DNA of 64,000 bases from Panacagrimonas sp963975245 (GCA_963975245.1 CAXBFJ010000005.1:1-64000); one strand, 5' to 3'. Numbered from the stretch's first letter, positions 14,537-24,341 are shown. Program-made: numbers and translations. Notes: generated by a model from the letters alone, not told the origin.

Positions 14537-15169
14537 TCAGAGCAGGTTTGCGCGCTTTGCGCGCCGCAGATCGGCGGGTAGGTCGATGTCCAGCCGAGGC
14601 CGCATCAAATGGATTTGCAGCCCGCCCTCAAGCAGACGTCGGCGAGTCTGATCCAGTTCCAGCCCCGAACTCCATTGGATGCCTCGATTCAGCCGCGCTG
14701 CCGGCGTGTGGTTTAGGCCAATCAGCACATAGCCGCCATCCAGAGACGGCTGCAGGACGGCCCGATCGGGGGACTTCAGATATTCGAACGCCGTGTGGAA
14801 ATCCAGCGGTTCCAGGTCGACGGCATCGGTGCCAACCAGCACCACCGATCCGGCGCCACGTCGAAGCGCATCGCTCATCGCCTGACCCATGCGTTGACCG
14901 AGGTTGCCGCGCCGTTGTTGGCGCTGAACCAGGCCAAACTCGGAGGCGAGTCGGCCGAGAAAGGGATGGCTCGGTGTGTCCGAAATCCACAGTTCAACCG
15001 CGGCACTTTTGCTCTCTACGGCGGCCTGCACCGTTCGCCGAATGAGCCCCCTGTAGATGCGTGCGGCACCGATTGAACCGTAAGCCGGAATCAGGCGGGT
15101 TTTGCATTGGCCCGGGCGAGGGGGGCGCGCGAAGATAATGATGCGATTGTGGCCGTGGACCGAGTTCAT
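14537..15169 (-). CDS. TIGR04282-type glycosyltransferase (DUF2064)
   Basis: About 210 residues of the DUF2064/TIGR04282 family, GT-A fold transferases annotated from arsenosugar biosynthesis clusters. Motifs seen are IIIFARPPRPGQCKTRL (nucleotide-sugar binding start), VVLVGTDAVDL (metal-binding region) and PSLDGGYVLIGL. ATG 15169 is preferred to a TTG at 15214, since the family core begins a few residues later; neither has a clear ribosome site. No arsenosugar partner genes (such as a radical SAM ArsS) lie nearby, so its actual substrate here is open. It is transcribed toward the small acidic gene, 150 nt away. Confidence 0.8.
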   Translation of the reverse strand: MNSVHGHNRIIIFARPPRPGQCKTRLIPAYGSIGAARIYRGLIRRTVQAAVESKSAAVELWISDTPSHPFLGRLASEFGLVQRQQRRGNLGQRMGQAMSDALRRGAGSVVLVGTDAVDLEPLDFHTAFEYLKSPDRAVLQPSLDGGYVLIGLNHTPAARLNRGIQWSSGLELDQTRRRLLEGGLQIHLMRPRLDIDLPADLRRAKRANLL

Positions 15170-15308
15170 TTCGGGGTTGAGAGTGCCACGGTGAAGACTC
15201 AGATCAAGACGCAATGGAGGTGTTTGATCCCACGCTACCGATGCACAGGTGGGCCGGGTATACTTTGCGGCCCTCGTTAGAGGGAGTAGTTGGCGGCATG
15301 TCGATTTT

Positions 15309-15384
<76 letters not shown>

Positions 15385-15479
15385 ATCGACACCACTTGCT
15401 GACGCTTGGCGTCAGGTTGAGTCTGCTGCCATCAGCGCTTGAACGCTTCTCAGGGGCCGCTTTGCGCCGATCTCAGTTA

Positions 15480-15516
15480 GTGTGAGCGCGGGCGCCCAAG
15501 GCCCCCGCGCTCACAC
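15480..15516. terminator. Strong inverted repeat, possible two-way terminator
   Basis: A 13-bp perfect stem (15480-15492 with 15504-15516) very rich in G and C, between tRNA-Ala and the convergent VOC gene, 12 nt beyond the latter's stop. There is no T-run on either side, so termination is inferred from position and stem strength. Confidence 0.5.
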
Positions 15517-15527
15517 CAGAAAGCGGA

Positions 15528-15896
15528 TCAGGCTGGCGCAAAGAAGTTGAGTTTGTTGCCATCCAGATCGCGGAAATAGCCAATGTAAAAGGCATCTGCA
15601 CGCACGCCAGGCGCGCCCTCATCGGTGCCGCCCATTTCGAGCGCCTTCTTGTAGAGACGATCTACCGTTTCCTTGCTGTCTGCGGCCAACGAAATCATGA
15701 CGCCATTGCCAACCGTGGCTTCCTTCCCGTCATAGGGTTTGCAGACCGACATCATGGGCGTGCCCGGTGCCGTGGCCCAGAGGATGATGCGGTCGGTTTC
15801 CATGAAGCGTTTCGCACCCAGCTCGCCAAGCAGCGCGTCGTAGAAAGCGGCGGAACGGGCGAGATCATTGGTACCAAGTGTGGCGTAAGCGAGCAT
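15528..15896 (-). CDS. VOC-family protein (glyoxalase/bleomycin-resistance fold)
   Basis: A 122-residue single-domain vicinal oxygen chelate protein. It begins MLAYATLGTNDLARSAAFYD, the usual first beta-alpha unit, and ends FRDLDGNKLNFFAPA, the usual last strand with the D-x-x-G-N-K turn. The family includes lyases, dioxygenases and resistance proteins, often metal-dependent. The conserved metal histidine of the first strand is replaced here (ATLGTND), so it may not be a classical glyoxalase. ATG 15896 is chosen because ACGGAG lies upstream at good distance and the fold starts there. It is transcribed alone, facing tRNA-Ala. Substrate unknown. Confidence 0.85.
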   Translation of the reverse strand: MLAYATLGTNDLARSAAFYDALLGELGAKRFMETDRIILWATAPGTPMMSVCKPYDGKEATVGNGVMISLAADSKETVDRLYKKALEMGGTDEGAPGVRADAFYIGYFRDLDGNKLNFFAPA

Positions 15897-16094
15897 GCTT
15901 CTTTCTCCGTCAATTAGTGAATTCAGGCTTATATTTTTCAAGCGGGCAAGCAGAACAGCTTGCACCGCTGCCCAATCTTACGACGTTGCGCCACGAATAA
16001 ACCGACCGAAAGATATGCCAGCAACGACGCGCGGGAGCCACAGCGCCCAAGCGCTTCAGGAGCGCAGCGTGAAATGGCTGTCGCCGCTGAGGCC

Positions 16095-17666
16095 TTAGGG
16101 CAACATGGCTCCGCGGATTGCGAAGAAAGCAATAGCGGCCATGATTGCCGAAGCCGGTACGGTGATGATCCAGGCCGCGATCACCCGCATGACCACTGAG
16201 CGTTTCACCAGATTCTTCCGGTAGACCTTGCGCAGGCCTTTTCGCTCTTGCTTGGAGATTGCGGTCTGACCCGCCTTTCCACGCTGCTTGAGCTGTTTGA
16301 GCATTCGATCCTTTACGTCGATCGGCGCGGCTTCGAAGCGGCTCAGGAAATCCTCAACCTCGCTGACTGAAGATTCCTGATCACGATGATGCTGACGGAT
16401 TTCTTCGATCACCCGTTCGTAGTTGGATTTGAGGAATTCGCGCATGAACCCCACGCCAAAAACGGCGCCAATCGTCACATGGGTGGTGCTGACCGGTAGC
16501 CCGAGGCGTGAGGCAATGATCACCGTGACGGCAGCCGACATGGCGATGCAGTAGGCGCGGGTCGGGTCGATCTCGGTAATCTCGCTGCCCACCGTCTTGA
16601 TCAGCCGGGGGCCGTACAGGGCCAGTCCAACAGACAGGCCCAGCGCTCCAAGTATCAAGATCCACAGCGGCACTGGTGCTTGGCCACCGATGGTGGACGT
16701 CATGATGGTGTCGTGTATCGCCGCCAGCGGGCCAATGGCATTGGCCACATCATTGGAGCCGTGAGCAAAGCTCAGCAGCGCTGCGGCGAACATCAGTGGA
16801 ATCGTGAACAAATTGTTCACGCCATGGCTGTCATTACTCAGGTTGAGCGTGGTCTTGGCCAATCTCGCGCGCATCAGTACATAGATCGCCACACCTGTGG
16901 CAGCGCCAACGCCCAGTGCTACACCTGTAGGTACCTTGATGACCTGCTTGAGTCCCTTGAGCATCAGGTAGGTTGCAAATGCCCAGGCCATGAGGCCGAT
17001 CAGGATGGGTACGATGCGGCGCGAAGCAGCCATCAGATCTGACTGATAGATGATCTTGCGCTTGATGTAGTAGAGGATGGCGGCCGCGATGATGCCGCCC
17101 AGTACCGGCGAGACCACCCAGCTGGCCGCAATACTTCCGATGGTTCCCCAGTTGGCCACGTCCCAACCAGCCGCCGCGACGCCCGCACCGAGTACGCCGC
17201 CAACAATCGAATGAGTGGTCGAGACAGGCGCGCCCATCCAGGTGGCCAGATTCAGCCATAGCGCGCCTGCCAGCAAGGCCGCCATCATCAGCCAGACGAA
17301 GGTGTTGGGATCATTAATTGCCGCCGGGTCAATGATGCCGCCCTTGATCGTGCTGACGACGTCGCCGCCCGCAATGATTGCCCCAAGGGCCTCGAACACT
17401 GCGGCGATGAGAACGGCGTGGAACAGAGTCATGGCGCGCGCGCCAACGGCCGGCCCAACGTTGTTGGCGACATCGTTGGCACCGATGTTCATGGCCATGT
17501 AGGCGCCAAAACTGGCGGCTACGACGATGGTCAGGCTCATGTGGCCCATCGAAAGGTACGTCAGTAGCACCACGGCCAGAACAAAGCCGACCGCTATTGC
17601 CAGGCGCAGGAGGCTCAGATTGGCGGCCTTCGCCGGTGCGGGCAGGGTATCGGCGGGAGTACTCAT
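16095..17666 (-). CDS. pit: Pit-family inorganic phosphate transporter
   Basis: A 523-residue inner-membrane carrier that takes up metal-phosphate complexes with protons (low-affinity phosphate uptake). Both inverted family signatures are present: GANDVANNVGPAVGA in the first half and HGSNDVANAIGPLAAI in the second. About ten to twelve membrane segments are visible, with a polar cytoplasmic loop of about 90 residues before the last helix (HHRDQESSVSEVED to KNLVKRS). ATG 17666 is preferred to an upstream ATG at 17699. No PhoU-like DUF47 partner gene is next to it, unlike in many genomes. It is divergent from dsbB, with about 300 nt between. Confidence 0.92.
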   Translation of the reverse strand: MSTPADTLPAPAKAANLSLLRLAIAVGFVLAVVLLTYLSMGHMSLTIVVAASFGAYMAMNIGANDVANNVGPAVGARAMTLFHAVLIAAVFEALGAIIAGGDVVSTIKGGIIDPAAINDPNTFVWLMMAALLAGALWLNLATWMGAPVSTTHSIVGGVLGAGVAAAGWDVANWGTIGSIAASWVVSPVLGGIIAAAILYYIKRKIIYQSDLMAASRRIVPILIGLMAWAFATYLMLKGLKQVIKVPTGVALGVGAATGVAIYVLMRARLAKTTLNLSNDSHGVNNLFTIPLMFAAALLSFAHGSNDVANAIGPLAAIHDTIMTSTIGGQAPVPLWILILGALGLSVGLALYGPRLIKTVGSEITEIDPTRAYCIAMSAAVTVIIASRLGLPVSTTHVTIGAVFGVGFMREFLKSNYERVIEEIRQHHRDQESSVSEVEDFLSRFEAAPIDVKDRMLKQLKQRGKAGQTAISKQERKGLRKVYRKNLVKRSVVMRVIAAWIITVPASAIMAAIAFFAIRGAMLP

Positions 17667-17964
17667 GATTGGGTGTGCAGATTCAGGTGGACGTGGCACG
17701 TCGCGCGAGCGCCTGTTTGGCTTGACATAAATTCTCTGTGATCTGAGTGGCGAGTCGGAACTGCGGCCGGGGTATTTTCACATGATCGCGCGTATATGAC
17801 ATTTTTATGACACGTCTCCGAGGGAGACATTGCTTCTCATCAGCACGGCAGCGGCGAACCTGCCGGGACGATCACCTCAAACGCGCGCGGGAACGCGCCA
17901 AGTCTGCTCAAGCGTTTTACGAACTTGTTTATCAGCAGGCAAATCAGCAGGATATCGGCTCCTC

Positions 17965-18495
17965 ATGACCGACGTATCCCAGATGCTCTCGTATCGAAAT
18001 ATGTGCCTGCTCGGATTCGCCGCCTGTGTATTCGGGTTGGCGTTTGCCCTGTACCTCCAGCACTTCCATGGCTTCGAGCCTTGTCCGATGTGCATTTTTC
18101 AGCGAGTGGCCATGGCCGGCGTTGGGCTGATTTTTCTTGCCGGTGCGATACACGCACCGAAGGGCGGCGGGCGCTGGGTATATGCACTGCTTGCAGACCT
18201 ATGTGCGACGGCCGGTGCTTTCATCGCCGGGCGTCACGTCTGGCTGCAAAGCCTGCCGGAAGATCAGGTGCCTGCCTGCGGGCCGACGCTGGATTACCTG
18301 ATGGACATGCTTCCGGTCATGGAAGTCATTGAAATGGTCCTTCGTGGTGACGGCAACTGCGCGAAGATCGATGCCGCCTGGTTGGGCCTGTCCTTGCCAG
18401 CCTGGACGCTGGTCGCTTTTATTGGACTGGGTTTCTGGGCCATCCTGAGCGTTCTGATCCCGACCATTGCGGCGCGACGAGCAGCCATTGTCTGA
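17965..18495 (+). CDS. dsbB: Disulfide bond formation protein B
   Basis: A 176-residue inner-membrane quinone reductase that reoxidises DsbA. Four transmembrane helices are visible. The first periplasmic pair is CPMC (residues 40-43), and the second pair is Cys105 (VPACGP) and Cys132 (GDGNCAK). ATG 17965 begins just before the first helix; the frame is open further upstream to 17830, but those residues are not DsbB-like. An alternative ATG at 17983 would also work. RraA follows on the same strand after 53 nt, so they may be co-transcribed. No dsbA gene is in the window. Confidence 0.93.
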   Translation: MTDVSQMLSYRNMCLLGFAACVFGLAFALYLQHFHGFEPCPMCIFQRVAMAGVGLIFLAGAIHAPKGGGRWVYALLADLCATAGAFIAGRHVWLQSLPEDQVPACGPTLDYLMDMLPVMEVIEMVLRGDGNCAKIDAAWLGLSLPAWTLVAFIGLGFWAILSVLIPTIAARRAAIV

Positions 18496-18548
18496 CAGGC
18501 TTGTCGCGAAACTTCAATTCACTACTTAATTCTTAAGAGGCCATGCCG

Positions 18549-19031
18549 ATGTCTCCTGCCACCACTGACCTTAGCGATGCGCACCCGGAGGCGCAGACCT
18601 GCGACCCTGTTTTCTGCGACTACGGCGGTGTCACCGCCTTTCACGGACCCATCAAGACGCTGCGAGTGTTTGAGGACAATGCACAGGTGCGGGCTACGCT
18701 GGAAACGCCCGGCGAGGGAAGGGTTCTGGTGGTCGATGGTGCCGGCTCAATCCGCTGTGCCTTGGTCGGTGGCAATCTTGGCGTGCTGGCCGTGGAGAAC
18801 AACTGGGCCGGTATCGTGGTTCACGGCCTGATCCGTGACAGCCTGGAAATTGCCCAGCAGGCCTTTGGTCTTAAAGCCATGGGCACGCACCCGCGAAAGA
18901 GCAAGAAGGACTCACATCCGGCCGAGCACGACGTTGAGGTCGAGTTTGCTGGGGTCAGCTTCAAGCCGGGCGCATGGCTCTATGCAGATGCCGACGGCAT
19001 CGTCGTATCTGACAAGCCTATCCACGAATAG
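18549..19031 (+). CDS. rraA: RraA-family protein (regulator of ribonuclease E activity / HMG-type aldolase fold)
   Basis: A 160-residue protein of the RraA fold. In E. coli RraA binds RNase E and inhibits RNA decay; related proteins are 4-hydroxy-4-methyl-2-oxoglutarate or oxaloacetate aldolases. Diagnostic segments are GRVLVVDGAGSIRCALVGGN, GIVVHGLIRDS and the C-terminal YADADGIVVSD. The HGLIRDS stretch carries the Arg-Asp found in the aldolase site, so enzymatic activity cannot be excluded. ATG 18549 is chosen over ATG 18543, because AGAGG stands eight bases before it and only two before the other. It ends 100 nt before a convergent gene, with a hairpin between. Confidence 0.88.
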   Translation: MSPATTDLSDAHPEAQTCDPVFCDYGGVTAFHGPIKTLRVFEDNAQVRATLETPGEGRVLVVDGAGSIRCALVGGNLGVLAVENNWAGIVVHGLIRDSLEIAQQAFGLKAMGTHPRKSKKDSHPAEHDVEVEFAGVSFKPGAWLYADADGIVVSDKPIHE

Positions 19032-19077
19032 CGGGGCGTTAGCGCCGCCGGGCGGCCGCAAGGTCTGATGAAATAGC

Positions 19078-19122
19078 CCACTCCCGTGGCCGTGCGCAAT
19101 TAGCTACCGGCCACGGGAGTGG
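19078..19122. terminator. Long inverted repeat between convergent genes, probable two-way terminator
   Basis: A perfect 15-bp stem (19078-19092 with 19108-19122) and a 15-nt loop lie between rraA and the next, convergent gene. No T-run follows on either side, so the terminator role is inferred from position. Confidence 0.6.
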
Positions 19123-19131
19123 TTAGTGACG

Positions 19132-20769
19132 TCAGAAGACGGGGAATTCGTTGGCAGTCGAGGTGTTGCTCAGCCGGCGCATATCACCAGAATTTGGATT
19201 CAGGGCGAAGACATCCGTGTCGATATCGCCCATGCCATTGAGTTCCAGCGTGAAGCTAATGAATGAAGGGCTAAACTGGCGAAACAGGCCCGGACCAAAA
19301 TAAGTCTGGGCGGTCACGCCACCGAGGACGGTTCGCGCCAGGCTTGCGGGGTCAACGGCCAGCAGCCGCCCACCGGTCTCAATGCCTTCGGAGCCGGCTG
19401 AAGCACCTTGTAACAGCACCAGGGTGGAAATTGGAGCCGGGTTGATCTCGAACCCCGGCCCGCGTAACAGATGGGACTGCGGCGCCAAGCCTCCCAGCCA
19501 GCGAGAGCCTCGACCTTCGTTCCGCACGCCGCTTCCGTCGATGGCTGCGCGAAAGCCGCGGCTAACCGGCGCTTGTCCGCCTTGCTCCACATGCAGGCGA
19601 TTGAAGAACACGCGTCCATCAGACACAGAAATTATGTCCAGCATGCTGACGGCGTCTCGCAGGCGGTAGAGTCTTCTGGCGGGCAAGGCGGGCGCATTGA
19701 GTGGAAGCGCCACAACATCGGCATCGGAAGTCGGCGTGGCGTCCACAAAGGAGAACCCGCCGCCAGTGGAATAAATCAGCTCATCGCCAGACAGGCCGGC
19801 CGGGAAGGCACGTGTGCGCACGCCATGCATGAAAGTGGCTGAAGCGGACTGGTCCAGCGGCACGCGGAAAAAGCGCGAGATGATGGTGGCAAAGGGGTTG
19901 GTGGCAACTTCATGCAGAAAAACCTCGCCATTGGCCAGATAAAGATCCTGCAGTGAAAAGCCGGCCGAGACGCGTTTCAGCGCGCCGGGGTACAGCGTAC
20001 CGTCTGCGTGCGCGCGCCGAACAAGGTCATTGACCAGAAGCAGTGCGCCGCCAAATCCGTCTGCGCCCAGAAGCTCGAAATCGTTCACGCCGGCGGCGAC
20101 TACAGTAGAGGCCGTAAGATTTCGGTTATAGAACCTCAGACGTTGGTTGAATAAAACGTAGAAGCCCCGCAGGCGGCCATTCGCGGCGTACAGCGGGGCG
20201 ATAGCCGGAGAATCGGCGTTGAGGTTGACGGGCACCTGACTCGCGGGACCGAAAATTTGAAGTGCCCTGATCTGTTGGCCGGGTAGGTCGCAGCCGTCCG
20301 GTTCCGGGGGCAGGGCGTAGAACAACCATGCGCCCTCCTCGGAGCTGGCATCCATATCGATAACCGAGGTGCTGCATATCTCGGTAGCCTCGGCTTCTCT
20401 GGAAAAGCGCTCTGGAGCAGGGCTCAGGCCGCCTCGAAGATTGGCGCGATACCAACGTCCTGATCGTGCATAAACAAGTGTGTGAGGGCGAACATCGAGT
20501 ATCGAGGCGCCCTGGACCCGACCCTTTCTAAATGTTGTAGCCGCGCCCAGATCTACCGAAAAAGGAACCAGCGCCGCGCGCTGGGCAAAATTGGCCGAGT
20601 TGACCAGGTGGATGCCCTTGGGGTTGCCGTCGTCACTCTGGCGGGCGAACGGCATCGCGTAATCCAGCGGTGTCGCCGCCATCGCACGGGTCTGCCAGAA
20701 GAAGGCGAAAACCATCAGCAAGCCGACCAAAGCAACGCTTGTTCTACGCGAGCCACTCAATGGGAACAT
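19132..20769 (-). CDS. Secreted protein of unknown function, possibly beta-propeller
   Basis: A 545-residue protein with an N-terminal signal (MFPLSGSRRTSVALVGLLMVFAFF region, cleavage near RAMAA at about 32). The rest is rich in short beta-type stretches ending in aromatic residues and in phrases such as LRFYNRNLTA, EVFLHEVATN and RVFFNRLHVE, spaced as in blade repeats, which suggests a propeller, but no defined domain was recognised. A cysteine pair (ICSTS, DGCDLPG) may form a disulfide. ATG 20769 is the only good start. It is convergent with rraA and divergent from aceB. It seems to be a real gene by length and signal peptide; function unknown. Confidence 0.7.
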   Translation of the reverse strand: MFPLSGSRRTSVALVGLLMVFAFFWQTRAMAATPLDYAMPFARQSDDGNPKGIHLVNSANFAQRAALVPFSVDLGAATTFRKGRVQGASILDVRPHTLVYARSGRWYRANLRGGLSPAPERFSREAEATEICSTSVIDMDASSEEGAWLFYALPPEPDGCDLPGQQIRALQIFGPASQVPVNLNADSPAIAPLYAANGRLRGFYVLFNQRLRFYNRNLTASTVVAAGVNDFELLGADGFGGALLLVNDLVRRAHADGTLYPGALKRVSAGFSLQDLYLANGEVFLHEVATNPFATIISRFFRVPLDQSASATFMHGVRTRAFPAGLSGDELIYSTGGGFSFVDATPTSDADVVALPLNAPALPARRLYRLRDAVSMLDIISVSDGRVFFNRLHVEQGGQAPVSRGFRAAIDGSGVRNEGRGSRWLGGLAPQSHLLRGPGFEINPAPISTLVLLQGASAGSEGIETGGRLLAVDPASLARTVLGGVTAQTYFGPGLFRQFSPSFISFTLELNGMGDIDTDVFALNPNSGDMRRLSNTSTANEFPVF

Positions 20770-21081
20770 ACCAATACTCCGATTTTATGAAATGAACTTG
20801 CCCCGGTGGGGCGTAAGGAAGCTGCCCGAGAAACGTCACCGTTCGTGATTCGATACGACGGAACACAGGCAAGACGCAAGCTCACCCTTTATAGCCTTTT
20901 TGGATGCCCGAATTGTTGCCCTGCCGTTGCAGGATTGCCGACCCGATCACACTGCGGGGCCGGATTTGCTCCGCGAATTGCCCATTGCTGAGAGATAGCC
21001 GGCTTTGGCGCAACTGAGGCCGCTGGTGCTTACCCTACTTGCATCATTAGCCTTGGCGCCGGGGGTTGCAGTTTTGTTGCA
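20770..21081. other. Intergenic region between divergent genes, no gene seen
   Basis: About 310 bases between the secreted-protein gene and the aceB promoter. Only short frames without domains are present. The promoter for the minus-strand gene is not obvious. Confidence 0.4.
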
Positions 21082-21110
21082 TTGCAGCGAAGTCGCCGTT
21101 TGGCTAGAAT
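21082..21110 (+). promoter_or_regulatory. Sigma-70-type promoter of aceB
   Basis: TTGCAG (21082-21087), a 17-bp spacer and TAGAAT (21105-21110) form a good match to the sigma-70 consensus, about 70 nt upstream of the aceB start codon. Confidence 0.6.
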
Positions 21111-21179
21111 TCGCCCCCGTTTTGCGGAGCTTCAGGGTTTCGCACTCGATTCAGCATGAACGCACTCAGGAGACAATGG

Positions 21180-22760
21180 ATGTCCGCAGTCAAGGGCGTG
21201 GAAATTACCGGCAAGCTGACCCCAGCTTACAAAAAAATACTGACGCCTGAGGCGCTGAAATTTGTTGCAACGCTAGTCCGTGCGCATCGACCAAAACGTG
21301 ATGCCCTTCTGCACTATCGGCAAGAACGCCAGGCCCTGATCGACAAAGGCCGCAAGCCCAAATTCCTGAAGGAAACCGCAAAAGTCCGATCAGGCAAGTG
21401 GAAAATTGCCGGAACTCCCGCCGATCTGCAGGATCGTCGCGTAGAGATCACAGGCCCGGTTGATCGCAAGATGATCATCAACGCCCTGAACTCCGGCGCG
21501 AAATGCTTCATGGCCGACTTCGAGGACTCATCCAGCCCCACATGGGAGCTGATGATGGATGGCCAGATCAATCTGCGTGACGCGGTCAGTCGCAAGATCA
21601 GTTTCACCAACGACGCAGGCAAGCAGTACAAGCTCAACGACGAAACCGCGACCCTGATCGTTCGTCCGCGAGGCTGGCATCTCAATGAGAAGCACATTCT
21701 GATTGATGGCGCGCCTGCTCCTGGTGGCATCGTGGACTTTGGTCTGTACTTCTTCCATAACGCGAAGAAGCTGATCAAGAGCGGCACCGGCCCGTACTTC
21801 TATCTGCCCAAGATGCAGAGCCATTACGAAGCACGGCTCTGGAACAAGATTTTTGTGGACGCCCAGAACATGCTGGGAATTCCGCAGAAGACCATCAAGG
21901 TGACGGTGCTGATCGAGACCTTGTGGGCAGCGTTTGAAATGGAAGAGATTCTGTTCGAGCTCAAGAACCACATCGTGGCCCTCAACTGCGGGCGCTGGGA
22001 TTACATCTTCAGCGCCATCAAGACCCTCAATGCAGACGGCGACTGGATGGTTCCAGATCGTCAGCAGGTGGGTATGGACAAGCACTTCCTCGACAGCTAT
22101 TCCAAGCTGTTGTGCGAGGTTTGCCACAAGCGTGGCGCACATGCCATGGGGGGCATGGCGGCCTTCATCCCGACCAAGGACCCGAAGAAGAACGAAGAGA
22201 TTTTTGCCAAGGTTCGCACGGACAAACTGCGCGAAGTGAAGAACGGCCACGATGGCACCTGGGTGGCGCATCCGGGTCTGGTTCCGATTGCCATGGAGGT
22301 GTTCGACACCCACATGCCGGAGGCCAATCAGGTCAAGACGCAGTTCAAGTACGGCATCAAGGCCAAGGATTTGCTGGAGTGCCCGAAGGGCAAGATGACC
22401 GAGGCCGGCCTGCGAAACAACATCAATGTTGCCATCCAGTACACCGAAGCCTGGCTGTGTGGTAACGGCTGTGTGCCTCTGCACAACCTGATGGAAGACG
22501 CAGCGACTGCCGAGATCAGCCGTACTCAGATCTGGCAGTGGCAGAAGTACGGCGTGAAGTTGACGGATGGCCGTAAGGTGACCCCGGCCCTGGTAACGCA
22601 GGTCATCGATGAAGAAATGAGCGCGATCCGCAAAGAGCTGGGTGACGAGCGTTTCTATGCAAGCCGCATGTTCGAGGCCGCCGGACTGGTGGCGCGTATG
22701 TCGACTGCAGACAAGGTCGCCGATTTCCTGACCCTCCCTAGCTACGAATATCTGGATTGA
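21180..22760 (+). CDS. aceB: Malate synthase A
   Basis: A 526-residue enzyme joining glyoxylate and acetyl-CoA to malate, the second step of the glyoxylate shunt. Length and motifs fit the A isoform: CFMADFEDSSSPTW, LIVRPRGWHLNEKH with the catalytic Arg, VTVLIETLWAAFEMEEIL, and DGTWVAHPGLVPIA. ATG 21180 is selected over ATG 21156: AGGAG lies seven bases before it. It is followed after 108 nt by aceA, with no terminator between, so the two probably form an operon. A sigma-70-like promoter is visible upstream. Confidence 0.96.
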   Translation: MSAVKGVEITGKLTPAYKKILTPEALKFVATLVRAHRPKRDALLHYRQERQALIDKGRKPKFLKETAKVRSGKWKIAGTPADLQDRRVEITGPVDRKMIINALNSGAKCFMADFEDSSSPTWELMMDGQINLRDAVSRKISFTNDAGKQYKLNDETATLIVRPRGWHLNEKHILIDGAPAPGGIVDFGLYFFHNAKKLIKSGTGPYFYLPKMQSHYEARLWNKIFVDAQNMLGIPQKTIKVTVLIETLWAAFEMEEILFELKNHIVALNCGRWDYIFSAIKTLNADGDWMVPDRQQVGMDKHFLDSYSKLLCEVCHKRGAHAMGGMAAFIPTKDPKKNEEIFAKVRTDKLREVKNGHDGTWVAHPGLVPIAMEVFDTHMPEANQVKTQFKYGIKAKDLLECPKGKMTEAGLRNNINVAIQYTEAWLCGNGCVPLHNLMEDAATAEISRTQIWQWQKYGVKLTDGRKVTPALVTQVIDEEMSAIRKELGDERFYASRMFEAAGLVARMSTADKVADFLTLPSYEYLD

Positions 22761-22868
22761 GCCAGGACTGCGGCCATGCGCCGCCTGCCTGAGGCGGTTA
22801 TCGCGAGCTAGCGGTACCGCCTGTCGATCCCGACCCCACGATTTCAACCCCCTAGAGGTAATGCAGCA

Positions 22869-24179
22869 ATGAGCACCCGCGAAGAGCAGATCAAGGCCCT
22901 TGAGCAAGATTGGGCGACCAACCCCCGCTGGAAAGGCACCAAGCGTCCTTATTCGGCAGCTGATGTCGTGCGTCTGCGCGGCAGCATCCAGCCTGAGCAC
23001 ACACTGGCCAAGAATGGCGCAGAAAAGCTCTGGAAGCTGGTTAATGGCGAAGCCAAGAAAGGCTATGTGAACGCCTTTGGTGCGATCACCGCCGGACAGG
23101 CCATGCAGCAGGCCAAGGCCGGTCTGGAAGCCGTGTATCTTTCCGGCTGGCAGGTTGCCGCCGATGGCAACACTTCCGAAACCATGTACCCGGATCAGTC
23201 GCTGTACGCGTACAACTCCGTGCCGACCATGGTTCGCCGCATCAACAACACCTTCAAGCGCGCTGACGAAATTCAGTGGGCGAAGAACATCAACAAGGGC
23301 GACAAGGAGTTTGTTGATTACTTCCTGCCGATCGTTGCTGACGCAGAAGCCGGTTTCGGTGGCGTGCTCAACGCTTTCGAACTGATGAAGAACATGATCG
23401 AGAATGGCGCCGCCGGCGTTCACTTCGAAGATCAGCTCGCCGCCGTCAAGAAGTGCGGGCACATGGGCGGCAAGGTGCTGGTGCCGACTCAGGAAGCGAT
23501 CCAGAAGCTGGTCGCCGCGCGTCTGGCCGCTGACGTCATGGGTGTGCCGACCATCGTGCTGGCGCGTACCGACGCAGAAGCAGCCAACTTGCTGACCTCT
23601 GACTTTGATCCGAACGACAAGCCGTTCATCACTGGTGAGCGTACGCCGGAAGGTTTCTACAACGTCAAGAATGGCCTGGAGCAGGCGATCTCGCGCGGTG
23701 TGGCCTACGCCCCGTACGCCGATCTGGTGTGGTGCGAAACAGGTGTGCCTGACATCGGCTTTGCCCGTGAATTCGCCCAGGCAGTGCTCAAGGACAACCC
23801 TGGCCAGCTGCTGAGCTACAACTGCTCACCTTCTTTCAACTGGAAGAAGAACCTGAACGACAAGCAGATTGCATCGTTCCAGGAAGAGCTGTCCGCGCTG
23901 GGCTACAAGTATCAGTTCATCACTCTGGCTGGTATTCACATCAACTGGTACAACACCTTCCAGTTCGCGCATGCATATGCGCAGGGCGAAGGCATGAAGC
24001 ATTACACCGAAATGGTTCAGGAGCCGGAATTCGCTGCTCGCGAGAAGGGTTACACCTTTGTTTCGCACCAGCAGGAAGTTGGCGCCGGTTACTTCGACGA
24101 CGTGACCACCGTGATTCAGGGCGGTGCTTCCAGCGTGAAGGCGCTGACCGGTTCAACCGAAGAAGAACAGTTCGGTTGA
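22869..24179 (+). CDS. aceA: Isocitrate lyase
   Basis: A 436-residue enzyme splitting isocitrate into succinate and glyoxylate, allowing growth on acetate and fatty acids. The catalytic motif KKCGH is at residues 194-198, with Cys196 as the active-site base. IVADAEAGFGG (155-165) supplies Mg ligands, and NCSPSFNW and the TLAGIHxNWYN region follow as expected. Length matches the AceA group of E. coli and Pseudomonas. AGAGG ten bases before ATG 22869 supports the start. It ends 62 nt before a strong terminator. The neighbouring malate synthase completes the shunt; no IclR or AceK gene is nearby. Confidence 0.97.
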   Translation: MSTREEQIKALEQDWATNPRWKGTKRPYSAADVVRLRGSIQPEHTLAKNGAEKLWKLVNGEAKKGYVNAFGAITAGQAMQQAKAGLEAVYLSGWQVAADGNTSETMYPDQSLYAYNSVPTMVRRINNTFKRADEIQWAKNINKGDKEFVDYFLPIVADAEAGFGGVLNAFELMKNMIENGAAGVHFEDQLAAVKKCGHMGGKVLVPTQEAIQKLVAARLAADVMGVPTIVLARTDAEAANLLTSDFDPNDKPFITGERTPEGFYNVKNGLEQAISRGVAYAPYADLVWCETGVPDIGFAREFAQAVLKDNPGQLLSYNCSPSFNWKKNLNDKQIASFQEELSALGYKYQFITLAGIHINWYNTFQFAHAYAQGEGMKHYTEMVQEPEFAAREKGYTFVSHQQEVGAGYFDDVTTVIQGGASSVKALTGSTEEEQFG

Positions 24180-24240
24180 TCGGAGCTCCGAACCACCCGG
24201 TCATGTAATTGAGCCGGGGTTTGGAAAAGTAGCAAGCAAA

Positions 24241-24266
24241 GGGGCGTCTTCGGACGCCCCTTTTTT
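24241..24266 (+). terminator. Rho-independent terminator of aceBA
   Basis: GGGGCGTC-TTCG-GACGCCCC, an 8-bp stem with a very stable tetraloop, is followed by six T. Confidence 0.95.
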
Positions 24267-24341
24267 ATTTTGGGGCGCATTGTGTCGGACGGCTGTGAGC
24301 CGGTTGATTACAATGCACCGTTTGATCCAGCAGGGATGCGC

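Noticed and set aside
21528..23462. A 644-codon open frame opposite aceB and aceA.
   Set aside because: It covers two well-supported genes on the other strand and shows no motif; it is a mirror of their codon use.
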